This document shows positions 1-7,290 of a stretch of DNA of 8,205 bases, piece after piece; the first letter of the stretch is position 1, and the number at the start of each line of letters is the position of its first letter. The stretch covers positions 1 to 8,205 of the forward strand of contig JAUWGG010000035.1 of assembly GCA_030606525.1 (NCBI GenBank), written 5' to 3'. This stretch comes from Methanobacteriota archaeon. Its GTDB lineage: Archaea; Thermoplasmatota; Thermoplasmata; JAUWGG01. The notes beneath the pieces were generated by a model, which saw nothing but the letters and a program-made list of their open reading frames with translations, did no database searches and was not told the origin of the DNA. The translations under genes and the position numbers were made by a program.

Positions 1-808
1 CTTCGATATAATGATCATATTTGAACGTTGCATTTAGAGATAGCCCAGTGTAATTTCGAGTTCCCATGAACTCAGAATGCGTCACAACCCGTTCGTTCCC
101 ATTGTCAACGTTCACATGATACCAGGGTACATCTTTTATTTCAACCTCTTCTAAATTAATTGTTATGTGAAATCTCAATTCTATTCTCTCAACTACTCCG
201 TCTTCTGGAGTGCCTTTGCGCAGCATAAAATCTCCCAGAACCATGTCGTAAGAACAGTTTGAGATTCCAAGAGTGAAATCCACCCACATCGTCTTTCCAT
301 CTTGTGAAGTCTCGTTTGTCAAATCGGTCATTGTCCAAGATTGATTTAGAGAGAGCCATTTATATGGGATCTCCATGAATTCCGGTTCCACCATATTTAT
401 AATGTTATGTCTGAGATCAAATAACCCATTATCGTTTGCATCATTGAACTCATACATGAACATGAACTTCTGTGCAAAAATGGTTCTTATCGGTATGCCT
501 CTTTTCTCTATGAAGTTGTCCTGGTTGTCATATATCTCAGCTCCACCCAGATAGCGTGTGTATTCCGATACGATGATGATATTGTTTTCATTCGTTTCAT
601 TCCCATAGATAACCGTGAATTTCGCATCCCTCATGCTTACCGCGATGTAGTCTCCACCGCCAAAAGCTTCTGTGCTTCCTGTTTCCAACTTCGCTGCATC
701 ATTAATATTTTCATTCTCTGCATATGCCATACCTGCGGTGCTTAACATGCTAAAAAGAAATGCGCATGTTATCACGCCTACCAGCAATTTTTTCGATATT
801 TTCATCAT
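1..808 (-). CDS. Secreted protein of unknown family, partial (C-terminus beyond window)
   Basis: An open frame runs on the minus strand from an ATG at 808 off the left edge, giving 269 residues without a stop. Residues 1-30 form a classic Sec signal peptide: a basic start (MMKISKK), a hydrophobic core (about 8-25) and an AYA site before ENEN, so cleavage after Ala30 is likely. The mature part is acidic, rich in aromatic and beta-type residues, and has six N-glycosylation sequons (N70, N155, N165, N184, N252, N259), as expected for an archaeal surface protein. Residues 123-131 (DANDNGLFD) resemble a calcium-binding DxNxNGxxD loop. I do not recognise the family, and no catalytic motif is visible. 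A C-terminal membrane anchor may lie outside the window. The ATG at 808 is preferred over the in-frame ATG at 805 because a GAGGGAG Shine-Dalgarno (818-824) sits 9 nt upstream, the spacing also seen at the thermosome. The gene diverges from gyrB. Confidence 0.85.
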   Translation of the reverse strand, partial: MMKISKKLLVGVITCAFLFSMLSTAGMAYAENENINDAAKLETGSTEAFGGGDYIAVSMRDAKFTVIYGNETNENNIIIVSEYTRYLGGAEIYDNQDNFIEKRGIPIRTIFAQKFMFMYEFNDANDNGLFDLRHNIINMVEPEFMEIPYKWLSLNQSWTMTDLTNETSQDGKTMWVDFTLGISNCSYDMVLGDFMLRKGTPEDGVVERIELRFHITINLEEVEIKDVPWYHVNVDNGNERVVTHSEFMGTRNYTGLSLNATFKYDHYIE

Positions 809-817
809 TTTTTCACT

Positions 818-824
818 CTCCCTC
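818..824 (-). promoter_or_regulatory. Shine-Dalgarno of the secreted-protein gene
   Basis: Read on the minus strand this is GAGGGAG, followed by a 9-nt spacer to the ATG at 808. It decides between the two adjacent in-frame ATG codons (808 and 805) in favour of 808. Confidence 0.6.
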
Positions 825-854
825 ATAGCAGGACAATGTGCTTTGCCCCACTAT

Positions 855-875
855 ATACATAGCACTACTATGTAT
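855..875. promoter_or_regulatory. Perfect inverted repeat, operator candidate
   Basis: ATACATAG (855-862) and CTATGTAT (868-875) are exact reverse complements separated by 5 nt. After one mismatch (854/876), two further pairs (852-853 with 877-878) extend the symmetry. The spacing places equivalent half-site bases about 13 bp apart. The element lies at the expected transcription start for the TATA-like run at 882-891 on the minus strand, and its left arm overlaps a second TATA-like stretch. That position suits a repressor site for the secreted-protein gene. It is too AT-rich to make a strong RNA hairpin. The symmetry is seen directly; operator function is inferred. Confidence 0.45.
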
Positions 876-881
876 TTAATC

Positions 882-891
882 ATATATATAA
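882..891 (-). promoter_or_regulatory. Candidate TATA box for the secreted-protein gene
   Basis: The minus-strand reading is TTATATATAT. Archaeal transcription starts about 25 nt downstream of the box, which would be near 860 and give a leader of roughly 50 nt. A competing TATA-like run, TATGTATATAG on the minus strand (851-861), would start near 831 with a leader of about 20 nt. The sequence alone does not decide between them. Confidence 0.4.
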
Positions 892-1041
892 TTTTCGATT
901 TGTTGCAAAATGATGTCTGGCTAAAATAAAATAATTAGAATAATATTGGCCTTAATTCTTCATATCCAGATATGTGCCAAAGAGTTTTTATACTCATATG
1001 CATTTACGTAACTACGATACCAACAAGAGATGAAAATTTAT

Positions 1042-1050
1042 CTATAAAAT
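1042..1050 (+). promoter_or_regulatory. Candidate TATA box for gyrBA
   Basis: CTATAAAAT is centred 42 nt before the gyrB ATG. A start 25 nt downstream would fall near 1071, leaving a short leader that just contains the GGAGGG ribosome site at 1078-1083. The TATTTAAATT at 1061-1070 is too close to the ATG to produce a leader with that ribosome site, and TTTTTATACT at 985-994 would give a leader of about 70 nt. Confidence 0.45.
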
Positions 1051-1087
1051 GGGATGCAGATATTTAAATTGATGAGCGGAGGGATTT

Positions 1088-2971
1088 ATGACTGAAGTAT
1101 ATGATGTAGAGAAAATCCAAGTACTGGAAGGCATCCATGCCATTAGAAAAAGACCGAGTATGTATATCGGCAGCACTGATACTAGAGGTTTACATCATTT
1201 AGTGTACGAGGTTGTCGATAATAGCATTGATGAGGCAATGGCTGGATTTTGCAGTAATATCGATGTTAGTCTCAACCCTGATGGAAGTGTAAGTGTCGTT
1301 GATGATGGAAGAGGGATACCAGTAGACATCCACCCTAAGCATAAGAAACCAGGTGTTGAGATAGTGATGACAACGCTCCATTCTGGAGGGAAATTCGATA
1401 GAAAAAGCTATAAAGTCTCTGGAGGTCTACATGGTGTTGGTTTATCTGTCGTTAACGCCTTATCAGAATGGATAGAGGTAAGGGTTCATCGAAACGGGAA
1501 AGAATATTTTCAACGATATGAGAGAGGCAGTCCCACCTGCAATTTGAAAGCTGTTAAAGATGTTGACGGCACTGGAACGATTGTAACATTTATGCCTGAT
1601 AGAGAAATATTTGATATGATAGAATTTGATTTTGATACGTTATCTTCGACATTGAAGGAATTAGCATTTCTTAACAAAGGGGTCAGGATCAGCATAGGAA
1701 AAGGCGATAGAAAGGAGGTTTTTCAATACGATGGAGGAATAGTTGAATATGTGCAGCACATAAATCGGAACAAGAATGTCCTGCATCAAGAACCGATCTA
1801 TATTGAGGGGGAAAGAGACGATACGCAGGTAGAGATAGCGATGCAGTACACAGACAGTTATGCTGAGAACATACACACATTTGCCAATAATATAAATACC
1901 ACTGAAGGAGGCACACACCTAAGCGGATTTAGATCTGCACTAACTAGAACGATAAATGATTATGCTCGAAAGAACAATCTGCTGAAAGATAAATATAATC
2001 TAAGTGGGGAAGATGCAAGGGAAGGATTGACATCTATTATAAGCGTTAGACTTGGTGAACCGCAATTCGAAGGACAAACGAAAACGAAGTTGGGGAACAG
2101 TGAGATAAAGGGTATTGTAGAATCCATCATTAACAAGAAATTATACGAGTATTTTGAGGAGAATCCCGGCGTAGCTAGGGTGTGCATTGAAAGATGCAAA
2201 CTTGCCGCTCAAGCGCGAGAAGCTGCTAGAAAGGCGAGGGAACTGACACGTAGAAAGGGATTTTTAGAAACTTCAACATTACCAGGTAAACTTGCAGATT
2301 GCTCAGAGAGAAATCCAGAGTTAAGTGAGCTATATATAGTAGAAGGAGACTCAGCAGGAGGATCGGCAAAACAGGGTCGCGATAGACGATTTCAAGCTAT
2401 CCTTCCATTAAGAGGCAAAATATTGAATGTTGAAAAAGCTAGATTACATAAGATCTTGAAAAATAACGAGATAAGGGCATTGATCACTGCTTTCGGTACG
2501 AATATTGGAGAAGAATTCGATATTGAAAAAGCGAGATACCACAAATTAATCATCATGACGGATGCAGATATCGATGGTTCTCACATAAGAACACTGCTGC
2601 TCACCTTTTTCTATAGATACATGAGGCCTTTGATCGATGCCGGGTATATCTACATCGCTCAACCTCCATTATATAGGGTGAAAAGAGGGAAAGAAGAGCA
2701 TTATCTCTACAATGAAAAAGAGATGAATGAGAAATTTAAAGAGCTTGGCAGAGGAGCGACAATTCAAAGATACAAAGGTCTTGGAGAGATGAATCCTCGT
2801 CAATTATGGGAGACGACAATGAACCCAGATACAAGGATATTAGCCCTGGTGACCATAGAAGACGCTGTAAAAGCTGATGAACTGTTCACGATCCTTATGG
2901 GGGATGCTGTGGAACCGAGAAGGGAGTTCATCCACGAACATGCAAAAGAAGTTGTTAATCTGGATGTCTGA
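1088..2971 (+). CDS. gyrB: DNA gyrase subunit B
   Basis: This is the ATPase subunit of the A2B2 type IIA topoisomerase that introduces negative supercoils using ATP. The 627 residues match the short Bacillus-type GyrB, without the long insert of the E. coli protein. The GHKL ATPase domain (about 1-215) has Glu41 and Asn45 in EVVDNSIDEA, Asp72 in DDGRG and the glycine lid GGLHGVG (112-118). The transducer domain (about 216-390) carries the ATP-sensing Lys332 in QTK. The TOPRIM domain has EGDSAGG (Glu419) and DADID (Asp492, Asp494) for metal binding. The tail has the conserved RYKGLGEMNP (561-570). The start is supported by GGAGGG at 1078-1083, 4 nt before the ATG. Tandem TGA-TAA stops end the gene 42 nt before gyrA, so the two are probably co-transcribed. 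The alternative ParE is less likely given the paired GyrA with a recognisable GyrA-box. Confidence 0.97.
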   Translation: MTEVYDVEKIQVLEGIHAIRKRPSMYIGSTDTRGLHHLVYEVVDNSIDEAMAGFCSNIDVSLNPDGSVSVVDDGRGIPVDIHPKHKKPGVEIVMTTLHSGGKFDRKSYKVSGGLHGVGLSVVNALSEWIEVRVHRNGKEYFQRYERGSPTCNLKAVKDVDGTGTIVTFMPDREIFDMIEFDFDTLSSTLKELAFLNKGVRISIGKGDRKEVFQYDGGIVEYVQHINRNKNVLHQEPIYIEGERDDTQVEIAMQYTDSYAENIHTFANNINTTEGGTHLSGFRSALTRTINDYARKNNLLKDKYNLSGEDAREGLTSIISVRLGEPQFEGQTKTKLGNSEIKGIVESIINKKLYEYFEENPGVARVCIERCKLAAQAREAARKARELTRRKGFLETSTLPGKLADCSERNPELSELYIVEGDSAGGSAKQGRDRRFQAILPLRGKILNVEKARLHKILKNNEIRALITAFGTNIGEEFDIEKARYHKLIIMTDADIDGSHIRTLLLTFFYRYMRPLIDAGYIYIAQPPLYRVKRGKEEHYLYNEKEMNEKFKELGRGATIQRYKGLGEMNPRQLWETTMNPDTRILALVTIEDAVKADELFTILMGDAVEPRREFIHEHAKEVVNLDV

Positions 2972-3013
2972 TAAGAATAATGATATGATGATTTTGGTAA
3001 TAAAGGTGAAGAG

Positions 3014-5485
3014 ATGGATGAATTAGAAGAGACACAAGAAAAGATTATCTATCAATCTGTTGAGAAAGAGATGAAGACCTCGTACATAGACTATGCAATG
3101 AGCGTTATAGTTGGAAGGGCATTGCCGGATGTGCGAGATGGTTTAAAGCCAGTGCATCGCAGGATATTATATGCTATGAACGACATGGGCATTTCATCAT
3201 CAAAACCTTATAAGAAATCAGCAAGAGTTGTTGGTGAGGTTCTAGGTAAGTACCATCCACACAGTGATGTTGCAATTTATGATACACTGGTGAGAATGGC
3301 ACAAAACTTCTCTCTTCGCTATCCACTTATCGATGGTCAAGGGAATTTTGGCAGCATAGATGGCGATAATGCAGCGGCAATGCGATATACAGAATGCAGA
3401 ATGGATAAGATCGCGGAAGAGATGCTTGCTGATATCGATAAGAAAACTGTTGATTTCATTGATAATTTTGACAGCAGCTTGAAAGAACCAACGACATTGC
3501 CAGCCAAATTACCCAACCTATTGGTAAATGGTTCATCAGGGATCGCTGTGGGTATGGCAACGAACATTCCACCTCACAATTTGAACGAGATTGTTGATGG
3601 TATCATTCTTGTGATCGAAAACGAAGCTGTAGATATAAGAGAATTGATGGAAGTGGTAAAAGCACCGGATTTCCCTACAGGTGGAAAGATCTATGGTATA
3701 GCTGGTGTTCATGAAGCTTACGCCACCGGCAAAGGAAAAATACGACTGAGAGCTAAAACGAATATAGAAGAACACAACAACAGAAAGAGGATCGTCGTAA
3801 CGGAAATACCCTATCAAGTAAACAAATCCACTTTGATCGAAACCATCGCTAAGCTAGTCAGAGATAGAAGAATAGAGGGAATTACAGATCTAAGAGATGA
3901 GAGCGACAGGGAAGGAATGCGCATTATTATCGAACTGCGTAGAGATGTGATGGAGGACATAGTCCTAAACCAATTATTCAAACATACGCAGATGGAAGTG
4001 ACATTTGGTGTTATAAATTTAGCATTGGTAGATAATGAACCGAAGATATTGACTTTAAAGGAGACGATACAGCATTACATCGATTATCGATTTTTGATCA
4101 TTAAGAATAGAACCCAATATGAAATGGATAAAGCAAAGGCGCGAGCGCATATCCTGGAAGGACTGATCGTTGCATTGGATAACATTGACCTTATCATCAC
4201 ATTGATTCGAAGGGCGAAGAGTGGTGAAGAGGCAAAAAATTCCCTTATGTCAAAATTTGATCTGAGCGAGAGACAAGCTAAAGCCATTTTAGAAATGCAA
4301 TTGCAGAGACTTACTAACATGGAACGACAAAAGATCAAAGATGAGCATGCTCAAACCAAGGAAAGAATAGCAAGATTGGAAGAGATATTGGGAAGTAAGG
4401 AAGAAATATTAGATATAATTAAAAAAGAAATTCGAGAATTGAAAGAGAAATATGGAGATGAAAGAAGAACGGAGATCATTGAACATGCAGAAGATATCGA
4501 GATCGAGGATTTAATACCAGTGGAGGATGTCATCGTAACCATAACCCATACCGGTTACATCAAACGTTTACCATCGGATACCTACAGACAGCAAAAGCGT
4601 GGTGGGATTGGCTTGATCGGCATGGAAACAAAGGAGGAGGATCGTATCGTTGATCTATTCATCACGTCAACGCATAATTTCATTTTATACTTCACTAATA
4701 AAGGTAAAGTCTATTGGCTTAAAGCTTATAGAATTCCAGTTGGTGGTCGCCACGCAAAAGGCAGACCTATCGTGAACCTCCTACCCAGACTGGAGAAGGG
4801 AGAGAAGATCGTAGATACCATACCAGTTAAAGATTTTAATCCCGAACAATACCTCATATTTGCCACCAAAAAAGGAATAGTAAAGAAAACAAAACTATCG
4901 GCGTACAGCAGACCGATGGTAAGCGGTATCTGGGCTATTAAACTTAAGAAGGGAGATGAGCTGGTGGATACCAGATTATCAGATGGTTCCAGTGAAATAA
5001 TATTAGCAACTAAAGATGGTAAAGCAGCGCGTTTTGATGAAACAGAGGTTAGACCAACTGGCAGACATACAATGGGTGTGATAGGCATTAGATTAAAAGG
5101 AAATGATAATGTAGTGAGCATGACCGCTGCAAAAGAGGAATCTATCCTATTGTCCATAACAGAAAATGGTTATGGTAAAAGATCTAGAATCTCTTCTTAT
5201 AGAAAAACAAGGAGGGGGGCACAGGGAGTCATAACCATTAAAACTGGCAAGAGAAATGGCAAGGTTGTCTCTGTTAAAGATGTAACGAAGATAGATGAAT
5301 TGATCATTATGAGCCTTCATGGTATGATGATCAGAATACCTGTAGAGGGCATAAACATTCAGGGCAGAGCAACGATGGGAGTTAGAATAATGCGTCTTAA
5401 AAAGAAAGATAGGGTTATTGCAGTCACTAGATTATTTAGGAAGGAAGATGAGGAGCAAGTCATGATTGAGGCAGAGAGAAATTAA
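3014..5485 (+). CDS. gyrA: DNA gyrase subunit A
   Basis: This subunit cleaves and rejoins DNA in the gyrase A2B2 complex. The 823 residues are full length. The N-terminal winged-helix and tower region (about 1-370) holds the catalytic Arg124-Tyr125 in AAMRYTE, which forms the 5'-phosphotyrosine. A coiled-coil arm spans about 365-490, with the usual LxxLQRL-type gate helix near 426-434. Residues 500-805 form the beta-pinwheel that wraps DNA; six blades are visible, each with a Gly/Arg-rich loop near 527, 577, 632, 681, 731 and 782. The GyrA-box is QKRGGIG (527-533), with Ile where Arg or Lys is usual, yet it identifies the protein as gyrase rather than ParC. Relative to E. coli, Gly81 is Ser84 and Ser83 is Val86, while Asp87 is kept as Asp90. 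The start is fixed by AGGTGA at 3004-3009, 4 nt before the ATG. The gene follows gyrB in a likely two-gene operon. Confidence 0.97.
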   Translation: MDELEETQEKIIYQSVEKEMKTSYIDYAMSVIVGRALPDVRDGLKPVHRRILYAMNDMGISSSKPYKKSARVVGEVLGKYHPHSDVAIYDTLVRMAQNFSLRYPLIDGQGNFGSIDGDNAAAMRYTECRMDKIAEEMLADIDKKTVDFIDNFDSSLKEPTTLPAKLPNLLVNGSSGIAVGMATNIPPHNLNEIVDGIILVIENEAVDIRELMEVVKAPDFPTGGKIYGIAGVHEAYATGKGKIRLRAKTNIEEHNNRKRIVVTEIPYQVNKSTLIETIAKLVRDRRIEGITDLRDESDREGMRIIIELRRDVMEDIVLNQLFKHTQMEVTFGVINLALVDNEPKILTLKETIQHYIDYRFLIIKNRTQYEMDKAKARAHILEGLIVALDNIDLIITLIRRAKSGEEAKNSLMSKFDLSERQAKAILEMQLQRLTNMERQKIKDEHAQTKERIARLEEILGSKEEILDIIKKEIRELKEKYGDERRTEIIEHAEDIEIEDLIPVEDVIVTITHTGYIKRLPSDTYRQQKRGGIGLIGMETKEEDRIVDLFITSTHNFILYFTNKGKVYWLKAYRIPVGGRHAKGRPIVNLLPRLEKGEKIVDTIPVKDFNPEQYLIFATKKGIVKKTKLSAYSRPMVSGIWAIKLKKGDELVDTRLSDGSSEIILATKDGKAARFDETEVRPTGRHTMGVIGIRLKGNDNVVSMTAAKEESILLSITENGYGKRSRISSYRKTRRGAQGVITIKTGKRNGKVVSVKDVTKIDELIIMSLHGMMIRIPVEGINIQGRATMGVRIMRLKKKDRVIAVTRLFRKEDEEQVMIEAERN

Positions 5486-5492
5486 CGTTATG

Positions 5493-5512
5493 CTTTTTCA
5501 TTTTTATTCTTT
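5493..5512 (+). terminator. T-rich terminator after gyrA
   Basis: Starting 8 nt after the gyrA stop there are T5, T5 and T3 runs broken by single bases or pairs (CTTTTTCATTTTTATTCTTT). No stem precedes them, as is normal for archaeal oligo-T termination. A separate thermosome promoter follows, which supports transcription ending here. Confidence 0.6.
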
Positions 5513-5560
5513 GATTATCCATCTAAATTGATTAATATTTTGAAGTTTTAAAAAGTAAGC

Positions 5561-5568
5561 TTTATATA
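5561..5568 (+). promoter_or_regulatory. TATA box of the thermosome gene
   Basis: TTTATATA is a near-ideal archaeal TATA element, preceded by a purine-rich stretch (AAAAGTAAG) where the BRE would sit. Transcription should start about 25-27 nt downstream, around 5588-5592, which gives a leader of about 45 nt before the ATG at 5636. Confidence 0.7.
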
Positions 5569-5587
5569 GAAGAACATACATACGCCT

Positions 5588-5627
5588 TCTGCTCAGTCTG
5601 TATGAAAAGACGATATGACTGAGGAGG
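5588..5627 (+). promoter_or_regulatory. Leader inverted repeat overlapping the thermosome Shine-Dalgarno
   Basis: CTCAGTC (5592-5598) and GACTGAG (5617-5623) are perfect complements around an 18-nt loop. Past a G-G mismatch (5591/5624) the stem can continue with U-A (5590/5625), C-G (5589/5626) and U-G (5588/5627), burying the GGAGG of the ribosome site. An imperfect stem over the Shine-Dalgarno of a heat-shock gene is what an RNA thermometer would look like. The same symmetry next to the transcription start could instead be a repressor site. Pairing is seen in the sequence; function is inferred. The outer pairs exist in the RNA only if transcription starts at or before 5588. Confidence 0.4.
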
Positions 5628-5630
5628 TGA
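5623..5630 (+). promoter_or_regulatory. Shine-Dalgarno that fixes the thermosome start at 5636
   Basis: GGAGGTGA is a full match to the archaeal 16S tail complement and ends 5 nt before the ATG at 5636. The in-frame ATG at 5615 lies upstream of this site and has no ribosome site of its own, so 5636 is the real start. Confidence 0.85.
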
Positions 5631-5635
5631 AAGAA

Positions 5636-7276
5636 ATGTTTGGAGGACAAACACCGATATTAGTATTGAAAGAAGGAACGCAAAGAGAGAAAGGAAAAGG
5701 AGCACAAATGAAAAACATCGCAGCAGCGAAAGCTGTTGCAGACGCAGTACGCTCATCGTTAGGACCTAGAGGCATGGACAAGATGCTTGTGGACAGTATG
5801 GGAGACGTGGTCATTACAAACGATGGTGTTACCATTCTAAAAGAGATAGACATAGAACACCCAGCAGCGAAGATGATAGTCGAAGTAGCGAAGACACAGG
5901 ATGAAGAGTGCGGAGATGGAACTACCACTGCAGTGATACTCACCGGTGAATTGCTAAAGAGATCTGAGGATCTATTAGAGCAGAATGTTCACCCAACTAT
6001 TATCTCTGGTGGTTATAGATTAGCTGCTGATAAAGCACGTGAGATCTTGGAGAAAATGTCAATGAATGTACGCATCAATGATACGGAAATGTTGAAACAA
6101 ATTGGCTGTACTTCGATGATAAGTAAGAGTGTCAGTGCTTCGAGAGGTTTACTTGCAAACGTCGCAGTCAAAGCTGTGACAGCGATAGCAGAAAAAGAGG
6201 ATGGAAGATACATAGCAGACATTGACAACATCCAGATAGTGAAGAAGCAAGGCGGCTCTATCGACGACACTGAAATGATAGAGGGGATCATCCTCGATAA
6301 AGAAAGAGTTCATTCTGGTATGCCTAAACGGATTGAGAATGGTAAAATCGCTCTCGTTGATTCAGCTTTTGAGGTGAAGAAAACGGAGATCGATGCAAAG
6401 ATACAGATCACAGATCCAACTCAGTTGCAAGCATTTTTAGCAGAAGAGGAAAATATGCTTAAGAAGATGGTTGATACGATCAAAAAAGCTGGAGCTAATG
6501 TGCTTTTCTGCCAAAAGGGCATCGATGACCTTGCACAGCATTATCTTGCAAAGAATGGTGTCTATACTGTTAGGCGTGTTAAAAAATCTGATATGGAGAA
6601 GCTGTCAAAGGCAACTGGTGCAACCATTGCTACAAAGGTCAGTGATCTATCGAAGAAAGATCTAGGCTTAGCTAAACTAGTGGAAGAGAAGAAGATCGGC
6701 GATGACGAGATGACATTCGTAACTGGCTGCAAGAATGCAAAAGCTGTGTCAATACTCATTCGAGGAGGCACAGAGCATGTGGTCGACGAAGTGGAAAGAT
6801 CTCTGCACGACGCGATAAGCGTTGTCTCCGTGTCAATAGAAGATGGAAAGATGGTTACTGGTGGAGGATCAGCTGCAATAGAAATTGCTTTGGGACTCAG
6901 AGAGTATGCTGCCTCAGTTGGAGGAAGAGAACAGATCGCTATAAACGCTTACGCTGATGCAATGGAGGTCATTCCTAGAACATTAGCGGAAAATGCAGGT
7001 TTAGATCCTATCGATATACTCATCGAACTGAGGAAAGCGCATTCCAAGGGCAATAAACGTGCTGGAATAAACGTGTATAATGGCAAGATCGTGGATATGA
7101 AGAAGGAGAATGTCCTGGAACCTTTCAGAGTCGGTAAACAAGCGATTAGTTCAGCAACAGATGCATCAGTAATGATACTGAGGATCGACGATGTAATAGC
7201 GTCGAAAGGTATGTCAGGCCCACCAGTTCCTCCAGGAGGCATGGGCGGAATGGGCGGAATGGGTGGAGAGTACTGA
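5636..7276 (+). CDS. ths: Thermosome subunit (group II chaperonin)
   Basis: This is a subunit of the cytosolic double-ring ATP-driven folding chamber of archaea, related to eukaryotic CCT. With the start at 5636 it has 546 residues, the usual length, and begins MFGGQTPILVLKEGTQ like other family members. The upstream in-frame ATG at 5615 would add seven residues encoded across the ribosome site and is rejected. The equatorial domain has GPRGMDKML (43-51), TNDGVTILKE (61-70) and the ATP-binding GDGTTT (93-98). Asp392 in LHDAIS is the expected catalytic aspartate and GGGSA follows at 409-413. The apical domain (about 210-365) contains the helical lid protrusion typical of group II, so no GroES is needed. 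The C-terminus is a GGM repeat ending in EY. It has its own TATA box and leader hairpin, and is followed by hsp20 and grpE in what looks like a stress cluster. Other subunit paralogues may exist elsewhere. Confidence 0.96.
   Translation: MFGGQTPILVLKEGTQREKGKGAQMKNIAAAKAVADAVRSSLGPRGMDKMLVDSMGDVVITNDGVTILKEIDIEHPAAKMIVEVAKTQDEECGDGTTTAVILTGELLKRSEDLLEQNVHPTIISGGYRLAADKAREILEKMSMNVRINDTEMLKQIGCTSMISKSVSASRGLLANVAVKAVTAIAEKEDGRYIADIDNIQIVKKQGGSIDDTEMIEGIILDKERVHSGMPKRIENGKIALVDSAFEVKKTEIDAKIQITDPTQLQAFLAEEENMLKKMVDTIKKAGANVLFCQKGIDDLAQHYLAKNGVYTVRRVKKSDMEKLSKATGATIATKVSDLSKKDLGLAKLVEEKKIGDDEMTFVTGCKNAKAVSILIRGGTEHVVDEVERSLHDAISVVSVSIEDGKMVTGGGSAAIEIALGLREYAASVGGREQIAINAYADAMEVIPRTLAENAGLDPIDILIELRKAHSKGNKRAGINVYNGKIVDMKKENVLEPFRVGKQAISSATDASVMILRIDDVIASKGMSGPPVPPGGMGGMGGMGGEY
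7235..7267 (+). repeat. 9-bp tandem repeat encoding the thermosome GGM tail
   Basis: Units of the form GGCGGAATG repeat about three and a half times with synonymous differences, encoding GGMGGMGGMGG near the C-terminus. Chaperonin tails project into the central cavity. Such short repeats easily gain or lose units, so repeat number may vary between strains. Confidence 0.8.
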
Positions 7277-7290
7277 GAACCACACTTTCC

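Noticed and set aside
672..929. Plus-strand open frame of 85 codons
   Set aside because: It lies opposite the signal-peptide end of the minus-strand secreted gene and runs through the AT-rich promoter. It has no ribosome site and no recognisable protein features.
1061..1070. TATTTAAATT as the gyrB TATA box
   Set aside because: It would start transcription at or beyond the ATG, which is inconsistent with the strong Shine-Dalgarno at 1078-1083.
4726..5157. Minus-strand open frame of 143 codons inside gyrA
   Set aside because: It is fully antisense to the conserved GyrA pinwheel, and its composition is what reverse complement of that coding sequence would give.
5602..5622. Six-codon upstream frame (MKRRYD) ending inside the thermosome Shine-Dalgarno
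   Set aside because: It starts in the loop of the leader hairpin and could in principle couple translation, but it has no ribosome site and so short a frame is expected by chance.
5593..5943. Minus-strand open frame of 116 codons opposite the thermosome start
   Set aside because: It is a shadow of the chaperonin equatorial domain coding sequence.
6471..6665. Plus-strand 64-codon frame inside the thermosome gene
   Set aside because: It is out of frame within a continuous, conserved coding sequence.
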